Shown here: piece by piece, positions 18,331-26,006 of the stretch | Layout: every line of letters starts with the position of its first letter | Numbering within the stretch: position 1 is the first letter of the stretch | Assembly (NCBI GenBank): GCA_003139095.1 | Contig: PLHW01000008.1 | Coordinates: 356,499 to 420,498, forward strand | Length of the DNA stretch: 64,000 bases | From: Acidobacteriaceae bacterium | Lineage (GTDB): Bacteria; Acidobacteriota; Terriglobia; Terriglobales; Acidobacteriaceae | Direction of reading: 5' to 3' | Translations under genes and position numbers: made by a program | Notes under the pieces: generated by a model | Seen by the model: only the letters and a program-made list of their open reading frames with translations | Told to the model about the DNA's origin: nothing | The model's database searches: none

Positions 18331-18897
18331 GTGTCGCAGCTTCCTCCCAACACGGTCACTGAGTTACTGGCGACCTTCCGCGCTGGTGACGAGCAGGCTT
18401 TAAAAGCCGCGGTTCCCCTCGTCTATGACGAACTGCGCCGCCTCGCGCACCACTACCTCCGCAATGAACGGCCCGGCCACACTCTGCAAAGCACCGCCCT
18501 GGTAAACGAGGCCTATCTGCGCCTGGAGAAGCAAGCCGCTGCTCCCATCCAAAATCGCGGGCACCTTCTCGCCATCTGCGCCCAGTTGATGCGACAGATT
18601 CTGGTCGAGTATGCGCGCGCCCGCAACGCCGGCAAGCGCGATGGCGGAGTCCGGCTGGAACTCGACGATGCGCTCGCCTTGAAAACTCGCAGCATGGACC
18701 TGGTCGCTCTCGACGACGCACTCAACGAACTGGCCAAGCTCAATCCGCAGCAGAGCCGCATTGTCGAACTGAGATTTTTCGCCGGCCTCTCCATCGAGGA
18801 AACTGCGCAAGCGATGGATCTCTCGCCCACCACCGTGAAAAAATATTGGGGCATGGCCCGGCTCTGGCTGCATCACCACATGGGCAAGGCTGCTTAG
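18331..18897 (+). CDS. ECF-type RNA polymerase sigma factor (Acidobacteria/Planctomycetes STK-linked class)
   Basis: 188 residues from GTG 18331. Region 2 (LVYDELRRLAHHYLRNERPG, then LQSTALVNEAYLRL) and region 4 (LSIEETAQAMDLSPTTVKKYWGMARLWL, a helix-turn-helix) are both present, with the linker expected for the ECF subfamily found next to Ser/Thr kinases in Acidobacteriota and Planctomycetota. The kinase gene begins 3 bp after the stop, so the two are translationally coupled. No anti-sigma factor is encoded nearby, which suggests that phosphorylation by the coupled kinase controls it, as known for EcfP/PknT of Vibrio parahaemolyticus. Confidence 0.92.
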   Translation: MSQLPPNTVTELLATFRAGDEQALKAAVPLVYDELRRLAHHYLRNERPGHTLQSTALVNEAYLRLEKQAAAPIQNRGHLLAICAQLMRQILVEYARARNAGKRDGGVRLELDDALALKTRSMDLVALDDALNELAKLNPQQSRIVELRFFAGLSIEETAQAMDLSPTTVKKYWGMARLWLHHHMGKAA

Positions 18898-18899
18898 CC

Positions 18900-21800
18900 A
18901 TGACTCCCGAACGCTGGCAACAAGTTCAGGATGTGCTGGAGAAAGTGCTGGAGTTGCCGCCCGCCGAGCGCTCCGCCTTCCTCGATTACGCCTGTTCCTC
19001 CGATCCCACTCTGCGTCGCGAAGTCGAAACCCTTCTCGCGTCCAGCGACGACGTGCGCTCCAGCTTTTTGCAATCCTCTTCTCCGCCGCACGTCCCGCTC
19101 GCTTCCGGAACCCGGCTCGGCGACTACGAAGTGAAATCCCTCGTCGGCTCTGGCGGTATGGGTGAAGTCTATCGCGCCCGCGATTCGCGGCTCGGTCGCG
19201 ATGTCGCCATCAAAGTCTTGCCCCCGGCGCTGGTCTCCGATTCCGGCCGTTTGCTCCGCTTCGAGCAGGAAGCCCGCGCCGCCGCCGCCCTCAACCATCC
19301 CAATATTTTGGCGGTATTTCAGATGGGCACGCATGACGGCGCGCCTTATCTCGTCTCCGAGTTGCTCGAAGGCGAGACGCTGCGCGACCGCCTCAAGCGC
19401 GGCCCTCTGTCCGTGCGAAAAGCGATCGACTATGCAGTGCAGATCGCTCGCGGCCTGGCCGCAGCCCAGGAGAAAGGCATTGTCCATCGCGACCTCAAGC
19501 CCGAAAATCTGTTCCTCACCAAAGACGGACGGGTGAAGATTCTGGACTTCGGGCTCGCCAAGCTGACCCTCCTCCCGTCTGACTCCGGGCGCCGCCCCCA
19601 CGCGGTCGACAAGGGAACCGAGCCCGGCGTCGTGATGGGCACGGCCGGCTACATGTCGCCGGAGCAGGTGCGCGGACAAACCGTCGACCATCGCACCGAC
19701 ATCTTTTCGTTCGGCGCGATCCTCTACGAAATGCTGACCGGCAAACGCGCCTTCCACAAGTCCACCCCGGCCGACACGATGAGCGCGATTCTGAACGAAG
19801 AGCCACCCAGCATTTCAGAGGTTACGGCAAACACTCCTGCCCGATTGCCGCGTGTCGTGCATCGCTGTCTGGAGAAAAATCCCGAGCAGCGCTTCCAGTC
19901 CGCATCGGATCTGGCGTTTGCCCTGGTAGCGCTATCGGAATCGAAGGAGTCGACAAACCTGGCAGCGGCGGCCAAAAGCGGGACTGGTGCCAGGAAACGA
20001 TGGAAGGCAATCATTCCTGCGGCCGTCGTTACGCTGGCCTTGTCGCTCGGTGCTTACTTCTATCTTCACCGTAAGCCCAAGCTCACCGACACGGACACCA
20101 TTGTTCTCGCTGATTTTGCCAACAGCACCGGCGATGCCCTGTTCGACGACACGCTCAAGGCCGCGCTCAGTATTTCCCTGCGCCAATCGCCCTTCCTCAA
20201 CGTGCTTTCCGACAGCCAGGTCTCGAAAACCCTGAACCTGATGACCCGGCCCGCCAATACAAAACTCACTCCCGAAGTGGCTGCCGAGCTTTGTCAACGC
20301 GCCGCCAGCAACGCCTACATTGCTGGGTCGATTGGTAATCTCGGGAACGAATACGTGGTGGGATTGAAGGCCGTCAACTGCCAGACCGGAGATACCCTGG
20401 CCGAAGAGCAGGCAACGGCCAAGTCTAAGGAGAAGGTGCTCGATGCTCTCGGCCAGGCCGCATCCAGGCTGCGCGGCGAACTCGGCGAATCGCTCGCCAC
20501 TGTCCAGAAGTTTGACGTTCCGCTGGCGCAGGCCACCACCTCTTCGCTCGAAGCTCTCAAGGCATACAGCCTCGGCCAAAAGGCCGATAACGAGAATGGC
20601 GCATTCGCCGCCCTGCCTTACCACCAACAGGCCGTCGATCTCGATCCGAATTTTGCCATCGCTCACGAGGCCGTAGGCAATGACTACTACAACCTCGGCC
20701 AGTTGGCATGGGCCAGCCAATTTTTCACCCGGGCGTTTCAGTTACGCGAACATTCGAGCGAGCAGGAAAAGCTGGCGATTACCGCCGCTTACTACCGCGA
20801 AGTCACCGGCGAACTCGATAAAGCCGCCCAATCCTATCGCGAGTTGACTGAGAATTATCCGCGAGCCGGCTCTGCCTACATCGATCTGGGCCTTGTCTTC
20901 GCCTTTCAGGGACAGTACCAGGAGGCCGCCGAGATCACCGCCCACGCCCTGCGCCTTCAGCCGGCACATGTTGGCTGGTATGAGAATCTCTCCCTCTACA
21001 ACCTTGCCTTGCAGAATTTTGACGGAACCCGCCAGGTGGTTCGCGAGGCGCAAACCCATAACATGGGTGATTTCGTTCTCCACGACGCCCTCTACGCTCT
21101 CGCTTTTTTCGGCGCTGACTCCCCCGGAATGGCGGAACAGCAGCACTGGCTCGCCAGTAAGCCTGAATATGAGAACGTCGCCTTCGCTCTCACATCTGAC
21201 ACCGAGGCGTATGGCGGACATCTCGGCAAGGCGCGCGCACTGACCCGCCAGGCTGCCGATTCAATCATCCGTGTTGGCAGCAAGGAAACTGGCGCCATGT
21301 GGCTAGCCATCGCCGCCCAGCGCGAGGCTGCCTTCGGGAACCTGGCCGATGCCCGACAGGCCGCTGCCAATGCCCTACAGCTTGCTCCCACCAGTCGCGG
21401 AGTTGAGAGCGAAGCCGCGCTTGCCCTTGCAATGGTGGGCGATACCAACCGAGTTCAGTCCTTGATGGTAGATCTAAACCAGCGCTACCCGCTCGACACC
21501 CAGACCCAGTCGCTTTGGCTGCCCACCATTCAGGCGCAACTCGCCCTCAACGAAAACCGTCCAGCTCCCGCTTTGCAGACCTTGCAGGTCGCTGCGCCCA
21601 TCGAGTTGGGGCAGATGGGCTTTGTCCTTAACCTTTCCTGCCTCTATCCCATTTATGTGCGCGGCGAGGCATACCTTGCAGCCGGACAGGGAAAGGCCGC
21701 CGCCGCAGAGTTTCAGAAGGTTCTCGATCACAGCGGCATCGTCTGGAACTGCTGGACTGGTGCCTTGGCTCATTTGGGTGTGGCTCGTGCCGACGCCTTG

Positions 21801-21974
21801 CAGACGAGAACCTCGCAGGGTGTAGAGGCCGATGCCGCCCGCGCACGGGCGCTCGCCGCCTACAAGGATTTCCTCACCCTCTGGAAAGACGCCGACCCCG
21901 ATATCCCAATCCTCAAACAAGCCAAAGCCGAGTACGCCCGGCTGCTGAATAACCAACGCCAATCGGCTGAATAA
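18900..21974 (+). CDS. Ser/Thr protein kinase with TPR region, coupled to the ECF sigma factor
   Basis: 1024 residues. Residues 1-60 are a short helical N-terminal domain (PERWQQVQDVLEKVLELP..ER..FLD) also present in the kinase at 58588-61350. The kinase domain spans about 76-340: GSGGMGEVYRA loop (83-93), K105 in VAIKVL, HRDLKPEN (D198), DFGLAKL (D216), APE-equivalent SPEQ. A TM at 369-389 (AIIPAAVVTLALSLGAYFYL) precedes a region starting TIVLADFANSTGD, then about ten TPR-like units up to the C-terminus. It should be an active membrane kinase with an extracytoplasmic sensor/TPR part. ATG 18900 lies 3 bp after the sigma stop, overlapping its ribosome context. Confidence 0.92.
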   Translation: MTPERWQQVQDVLEKVLELPPAERSAFLDYACSSDPTLRREVETLLASSDDVRSSFLQSSSPPHVPLASGTRLGDYEVKSLVGSGGMGEVYRARDSRLGRDVAIKVLPPALVSDSGRLLRFEQEARAAAALNHPNILAVFQMGTHDGAPYLVSELLEGETLRDRLKRGPLSVRKAIDYAVQIARGLAAAQEKGIVHRDLKPENLFLTKDGRVKILDFGLAKLTLLPSDSGRRPHAVDKGTEPGVVMGTAGYMSPEQVRGQTVDHRTDIFSFGAILYEMLTGKRAFHKSTPADTMSAILNEEPPSISEVTANTPARLPRVVHRCLEKNPEQRFQSASDLAFALVALSESKESTNLAAAAKSGTGARKRWKAIIPAAVVTLALSLGAYFYLHRKPKLTDTDTIVLADFANSTGDALFDDTLKAALSISLRQSPFLNVLSDSQVSKTLNLMTRPANTKLTPEVAAELCQRAASNAYIAGSIGNLGNEYVVGLKAVNCQTGDTLAEEQATAKSKEKVLDALGQAASRLRGELGESLATVQKFDVPLAQATTSSLEALKAYSLGQKADNENGAFAALPYHQQAVDLDPNFAIAHEAVGNDYYNLGQLAWASQFFTRAFQLREHSSEQEKLAITAAYYREVTGELDKAAQSYRELTENYPRAGSAYIDLGLVFAFQGQYQEAAEITAHALRLQPAHVGWYENLSLYNLALQNFDGTRQVVREAQTHNMGDFVLHDALYALAFFGADSPGMAEQQHWLASKPEYENVAFALTSDTEAYGGHLGKARALTRQAADSIIRVGSKETGAMWLAIAAQREAAFGNLADARQAAANALQLAPTSRGVESEAALALAMVGDTNRVQSLMVDLNQRYPLDTQTQSLWLPTIQAQLALNENRPAPALQTLQVAAPIELGQMGFVLNLSCLYPIYVRGEAYLAAGQGKAAAAEFQKVLDHSGIVWNCWTGALAHLGVARADALQTRTSQGVEADAARARALAAYKDFLTLWKDADPDIPILKQAKAEYARLLNNQRQSAE

Positions 21975-22064
21975 CGCGCGTCACGCCGCTGGATGACCTG
22001 TGCCGGCCGCTGGATCGCTTCGGGGCACTCGCAACTTATTTCAGCCATGACCATTTGGGCCGTT

Positions 22065-22090
22065 TTGTACATACTATAATTGATGTACAA
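22065..22090. promoter_or_regulatory. TTGTACAT inverted repeat
   Basis: TTGTACAT (22065-22072) and ATGTACAA (22083-22090) are an 8-bp perfect inverted repeat around a 10-bp AT-rich spacer containing TATAAT. A third related copy is at 22168-22178. It may be an operator for an unidentified regulator; no adjacent gene is oriented to use it. Confidence 0.4.
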
Positions 22091-22196
22091 GCAACCAACG
22101 AACATCCCCAGGCCGCGAACAATCGCTTCTTTTCTTTCAAGCAGTTCACTCCACAGCACTTATCCCGTTTGTACATATAACACTACATGCACAAAG

Positions 22197-22212
22197 TGTT
22201 CCACGTGGAACA
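22197..22212. promoter_or_regulatory. parS-type centromere site 1
   Basis: TGTTCCACGTGGAACA, a perfect 16-bp palindrome identical to the GTTCCACGTGGAAC-type ParB/Spo0J binding site used by Pseudomonas and Myxococcus. Chromosomal parS sites usually sit near oriC. Confidence 0.85.
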
Positions 22213-22226
22213 TTCCTCCGAAACCA

Positions 22227-22242
22227 TGTTCCACGTGGAACA
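22227..22242. promoter_or_regulatory. parS-type centromere site 2
   Basis: A second perfect copy of TGTTCCACGTGGAACA, 30 bp centre-to-centre (three helical turns) from site 1, in the same orientation-free palindromic form. The paired spacing argues against chance. Confidence 0.85.
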
Positions 22243-22244
22243 CC

Positions 22245-22274
22245 AAAAAACAGGTCCCGCCTGGGCGGGACCTG
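22245..22274 (-). terminator. intrinsic terminator of the sedolisin gene
   Basis: Perfect 11-bp stem CAGGTCCCGCC/GGCGGGACCTG (22251-22274) with a minimal loop, followed on the minus strand by TTTTTT (22245-22250). It begins about 30 bp after the sedolisin stop. Confidence 0.88.
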
Positions 22275-22304
22275 GGATGGAAGAGTTGAGTTGCTGGTGA
22301 AGGA

Positions 22305-23528
22305 CTATTTCCCGGCGTAGGTCTTGGCCGAGCCGATGCCGGCGCACTCGTCCCAGCCCGTCTTGCACTGACTCGCGCCCAGCGTGATGTCGTTGAAGTC
22401 AGCCGCATACTCGGTCGGATTGGCCAGTTCGCTGTAGAACAGGTTCAGTTCCGCGAGACTGCCCTTTTGGAGGGTGCCGGCGGCATTCACGATGCCGGCG
22501 AAGGTCGGCGAGGCCCAACTGGTGCCGCCCACCGAATACCAGCCTCCTTCAAGGTAGATCGGCGCGCAGCAGAAGTCCGATGCCACGTCCGGATATCCGC
22601 GCTGGGTCCCGACGATGCCTTCGATTCCGTTCTGGTAAGCCGGACGCGGCTCGTACGGGCTGAAGTTGCCGCCGCCGCCGCCGTAAACCTCGTTGACAAA
22701 ATCACCCTTCTGATCGCGATTGAAGTAGGTCCCGCCCACCGAGACGACATTAGGCGACGATCCGGGGTAAATGCTGACGCCGATGCCGGAATCTCCCGAG
22801 GCCGCAAAGAACACGGTGGACTTATTCGTGAAGTCTTTGTCGTATTTCTTTTCCGTGCTCCATTCAGCATCGCCCCAACTCATGCTGACGACGCCGCCGC
22901 CCGCTGCCTGCACGAGACTGGCGGCCAGTTTGACTGCCGCCCAGGTGGGATCGGTGGCACACGTTCCAACATTGCACAACTTCGAGACGACGAGGTAGAG
23001 CTTGGCCTGGGGCGCCATCGCGTGCGCCCACTCGATATCGAGCGCTTCTTCGACTTCCCATTCAGACTCTACTTCAGGCTGCTTTTTGCCGGGCCAGACC
23101 TGGGAGAAGTTCGCTTGCGGAATGCCGTAGTAGGTGGAGAAGGCGGCCAGGTCGGCTGCGGCCGTCGGATAGTAACCGGCGTCGACGATGGCGATCGCGC
23201 CCACGCCGCCGGTTGGCACGGCGGTGCTCGTGCTAACCGGGCAGCCCGCGGGGCCGCTTACTAGCTGATAAACACAGGCGAGGGAGCCGGGAGTTTCGAC
23301 GCCTCCGGGAGGGCCGCCCTGAGGCTGGTCGGAATCGACGAAGAAATAATTGGTGTGATGACGGCCGGGCACCGGCATGCTCGACGCGGGATAGATGATG
23401 CGATGGCCGTTGAAGACACCTTCAACGCGTTTTTGCGCGGCTGCGGGCGTCGTCGCTATTCCCACAAATAGCGCGACCGCGGCAGTCATAACTCCGACGA
23501 TCCTACAAATATCATTGAAACGTTTCAT
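22305..23528 (-). CDS. secreted sedolisin-like (S53) serine-carboxyl peptidase
   Basis: 407 residues with a signal peptide (VGVMTAAVALFVGIATTPAAAQ, cleaved near residue 32). The catalytic E160/D164 pair (EEALD), oxyanion Asp D246 in SGDSG and nucleophile S337 in GGTSWASP are all present, so it should be active, with the low-pH optimum typical of S53 enzymes. Most sedolisins carry a pro-domain of about 180 residues; here only about 80 residues separate the signal peptide from the catalytic core, so it is a compact form. The Ca-site near the C-terminus is not obvious. It ends in a strong terminator (22245-22274) and is monocistronic. Confidence 0.88.
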   Translation of the reverse strand: MKRFNDICRIVGVMTAAVALFVGIATTPAAAQKRVEGVFNGHRIIYPASSMPVPGRHHTNYFFVDSDQPQGGPPGGVETPGSLACVYQLVSGPAGCPVSTSTAVPTGGVGAIAIVDAGYYPTAAADLAAFSTYYGIPQANFSQVWPGKKQPEVESEWEVEEALDIEWAHAMAPQAKLYLVVSKLCNVGTCATDPTWAAVKLAASLVQAAGGGVVSMSWGDAEWSTEKKYDKDFTNKSTVFFAASGDSGIGVSIYPGSSPNVVSVGGTYFNRDQKGDFVNEVYGGGGGNFSPYEPRPAYQNGIEGIVGTQRGYPDVASDFCCAPIYLEGGWYSVGGTSWASPTFAGIVNAAGTLQKGSLAELNLFYSELANPTEYAADFNDITLGASQCKTGWDECAGIGSAKTYAGK

Positions 23529-23750
23529 TCACTCACTCCTGTCTGGGTTTTGTAATGCGTGTGTGCAGTCGGCAACGATGCCGTCAGTGGTGCATTCCAT
23601 GATGAGGGTCGGGGCGCGCAAAAGCAAGCGTCAAAAGTGCATGTGGGCGCGGTCTGCGCAATCATTTGCACATAAAGAGAAGGCGGAGGCGGTTGGCGGA
23701 CTGGGAGCGGAGGGGTTGGGGAGCAGCGGTCGACAGCGAGGTTGCGCGGG

Positions 23751-24935
23751 CTACATTACGAGCGCGGCGGAAGAACCGACCCAGCGCAGGTTCTTGTTGT
23801 GATCGACGCCCATCTGAAGGCCGCGCCCCATGCGGACAATGGTAAGGACGGGGCGCAGTTCGTCGAGCCAGACATACATGATGCGGAGTTCGACCTTAGT
23901 CATGCCGTAGGGCGTGTCGACGACGGGAGTGAAGTTGAGGCGCTCCTGGAGAATGTAGTCGGCGCGTTTGGGGGTGGGGATGCCGTCGATGTCGGTACGC
24001 GAAGGCGCGATCACCACGCCCAGCCCGGCGAAAGAATAGAGCGGCTTGAGGACAAAATTTTCCAAATCCGGCGGGACCTCTGTCATCTGGTCGAGGAACC
24101 AGGTGCGAGGGACGGAGGGGTGACGGAGATAGGGGATGGAATATTTGCTGATGCGGAAATACCAGTTGGGATGGCCGGCCCACTCGACATCGAGGTCGTC
24201 GCGGAAGTCGAAGGGCAGGGCGATATTTTTGCGTTCGAGTTCGTCGACGATGGTGCGGTTGTAGATGCGCTCGATGGGAATCTCGTTTCCGTTTTCTTCA
24301 TAGAAGAGGCGGCGGCCGTGCTTGCGGATTTTGGTGATGCAGACGGTGCGGATGCCTAATAACTTTTCAGTTAACAGAAAGTCGGGGCGCGTCTTTTGCT
24401 CTTCGGGATGAATTTCCATGAGCACGACATTCTGGGGATCGTGGCCGGCGACGATGGCCTGCTGAAGAAGTTGCTTATAAGAGGAGGCGGCGAGGCCGCT
24501 TCGAAAATATTGCAGATTTGGATCGAGGCCGAAGACGTCGATGTAGGCCTGGGCGAGCACGGGCTGGTAGGCATAGAGCGAGGGGAAGGCCTGGAGTTCG
24601 ACGAGCTTGGGCTGAAGCTCGCCAGCTTCATTGCGAACCAGGCCGAAATCGACCTGGATGAACATGGGATGCGGGGATTCGTTGGAGACGCGAAAGTTTG
24701 CGGGGATGGAAGCTTCGGATCGGGCGCGATATTCGGGGCTGTCGACGAGTTGATGGATGAGGGCTTTGCCGTCTTCGCCCATGCGGTCGACGAGAGCGCT
24801 GGGGAAAAAGCAGGGCGTCTCGCAGAGGGCGAAGGGGATGTCGATGCCGCAGCGGGCAATCATTTCGCGGCGGAGGCGGTCGTATTTTTCTTCGGTAAAG
24901 TTGGCGTTGAAGGCTTGGCGGTAGGAAGGGATCAT
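23751..24935 (-). CDS. ATP-grasp-like conserved protein
   Basis: 394 residues, cytoplasmic (no signal). The C-terminal half reads like an ATP-grasp fold: ENFVLKPLYSFAGLGVV (Lys and Gly-rich phosphate-binding loop), ADYILQERLNFTPVV (adenine-binding strand ending in QE), and KVELRIMYVWLDELRPVL-TIVRMGRG (Mg-binding acidic/Arg strands), comparable to the glutathione-synthase/glutathionylspermidine-synthase group. The N-terminal half (CETPCFFPSALVDRM, FIQVDFGLV, PKLVELQAFPSLYAYQ) is conserved-looking but unassigned. The likely role is ATP-dependent peptide/carboxylate-amine ligation; a GCS2-type ligase is encoded 3.3 kb away, but the two are not linked in an operon. The family call rests on motif reading only. 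Confidence 0.55.
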   Translation of the reverse strand: MIPSYRQAFNANFTEEKYDRLRREMIARCGIDIPFALCETPCFFPSALVDRMGEDGKALIHQLVDSPEYRARSEASIPANFRVSNESPHPMFIQVDFGLVRNEAGELQPKLVELQAFPSLYAYQPVLAQAYIDVFGLDPNLQYFRSGLAASSYKQLLQQAIVAGHDPQNVVLMEIHPEEQKTRPDFLLTEKLLGIRTVCITKIRKHGRRLFYEENGNEIPIERIYNRTIVDELERKNIALPFDFRDDLDVEWAGHPNWYFRISKYSIPYLRHPSVPRTWFLDQMTEVPPDLENFVLKPLYSFAGLGVVIAPSRTDIDGIPTPKRADYILQERLNFTPVVDTPYGMTKVELRIMYVWLDELRPVLTIVRMGRGLQMGVDHNKNLRWVGSSAALVM

Positions 24936-25080
24936 GGGAATCTGGCTGCCGGCAATCTGCCGTCAGGACATTATCCACTATCGCTGAAGACGGGGGGCGG
25001 GCGCAGCGGCCGGCAACCGCCCCAGGCCACGAAAAGCGCGTTTTAGGGCCTCTTGCGAAGGCCAAGGGAAATCGTTAGAA

Positions 25081-25104
25081 TGGCATATACATATGTATAT
25101 GCCA
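25081..25104. promoter_or_regulatory. 24-bp perfect palindromic operator of vapBC
   Basis: The half-site TGGCATATACAT is followed by its exact reverse complement, 26 bp before the vapB ATG (25130). This is the usual place for the VapB/VapBC autoregulatory operator. GGGAGGG just before the ATG is the ribosome site. Confidence 0.8.
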
Positions 25105-25129
25105 TGAATGACCGCCGCTGGGAGGGCAC

Positions 25130-25357
25130 ATGCAACGCAAAGCAAAAATCTTCATGAACAACCGTAGTCAAGCTGTGCGCTTGCCCAAGGAGTTTCAGTT
25201 CAGCACGGAGGAAGTGTTCATAAAAAAAGCAGGAAGTGAAGTGGTCCTTTCTCCGCGGCCGTTTGATTGGACTACCTACCTTGCCGAGGGTCCGGCGGCA
25301 TCGGCGAATTTCATGGAAGATGTCGAAGATCTCCCGGTGCAGGAACGTGAGCGATAA
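25130..25357 (+). CDS. vapB: VapB-type antitoxin (SpoVT/AbrB-like)
   Basis: 75 residues. The N-terminal swapped-hairpin domain reads KIFMNNRSQAVRLPKEFQF, the hallmark of VapB/MazE-like AbrB antitoxins that bind the promoter palindrome; the C-terminal part (PRPFDWTTYLAEGPAASANFMEDVEDLPVQERER) is the acidic toxin-binding tail. Its TAA stop overlaps the vapC ATG by one base (TAATG), giving translational coupling. It should neutralise VapC and repress its own operon through the operator at 25081-25104. Confidence 0.92.
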   Translation: MQRKAKIFMNNRSQAVRLPKEFQFSTEEVFIKKAGSEVVLSPRPFDWTTYLAEGPAASANFMEDVEDLPVQERER

Positions 25358-25764
25358 TGCCGCGCTACATGCTGGACACCGATACTTGTTCGTACATCAT
25401 GAAGCGTTCGAACGATGCGGTGCTCAAACGCCTGAGCACGCTTCCCGTCAGCGATGTCTGCATCTCGGTAATCACGAAGTCGGAACTCCTATTCGGAGTC
25501 GAGGTTTCTCCGCGGCGACGGCAGGATGAAGGGGCGCTCAGTGCCTTTCTAAATTATGTCGAAGTCCTGGATTTTCCCGACGCAGCATCTCTGTACTATG
25601 CCCGCATACGCGCCGACCTAAGAAAGAAGGGCGCCATGATTGGAGCAAACGACCTATTGATTGCAGCTCACGCCCGCAGCCTGGGATTGACACTCGTTAC
25701 TAACAACACGCGAGAGTTTGCCCGGGTGTCCAGGTTGGCCATCGAGAATTGGACGCTGGTGTGA
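25357..25764 (+). CDS. vapC: VapC-type PIN-domain ribonuclease toxin
   Basis: 135 residues. The PIN acidic residues D7 (MLDTDT), E43 (SELLFG) and D99 (GANDLLIAAHA) are present, with TNNTREF at the fourth position, a normal VapC variant. It is probably a Mg-dependent RNase of tRNA or rRNA, silenced by VapB. The pair is complete and intact. The next gene downstream is an Abi-like protein, so the two defence-type genes are neighbours, though separated by about 240 bp. Confidence 0.92.
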   Translation: MPRYMLDTDTCSYIMKRSNDAVLKRLSTLPVSDVCISVITKSELLFGVEVSPRRRQDEGALSAFLNYVEVLDFPDAASLYYARIRADLRKKGAMIGANDLLIAAHARSLGLTLVTNNTREFARVSRLAIENWTLV

Positions 25765-26006
25765 GACGGCGTGCGGATAAGCGGGGGAACGCTACTTTTC
25801 GACTGAATCAGGTTGGGCGGACGTTGCGCCTGGCCGGAAAATCTTGAGTTTCAATTTTGGTGCAGATCTCATCGTGGCCTCAGACTGTGCCGGGAATACT
25901 TCAACTAAAAGGATTCGAGAAAGCCTCAAATCAGTCGCGGAGGACAATGTATTTTCGTTGTGACGCTGCTTGTGTAAACTGTTCAAATCATTAGGACAAA
26001 GCTTTT

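Larger units (their letters stand above)
21975..22304. other. 330-bp intergenic region with parS pair
   Basis: Convergent with respect to the kinase (plus) and sedolisin (minus) genes. It contains, in order, a GTACAT inverted repeat, a further TTTGTACATATAA copy at 22168-22180, two perfect parS-type palindromes and the sedolisin terminator. No gene is supported in it. Confidence 0.6.

Noticed and set aside
23742..25046. Plus-strand frames opposite the ATP-grasp-like gene
   Set aside because: Asp/Val-rich shadow frames; the minus-strand gene has coherent motifs.
25792..25986. 64-codon frame on the minus strand between vapC and the Abi gene
   Set aside because: No family similarity, no ribosome site; likely noise.
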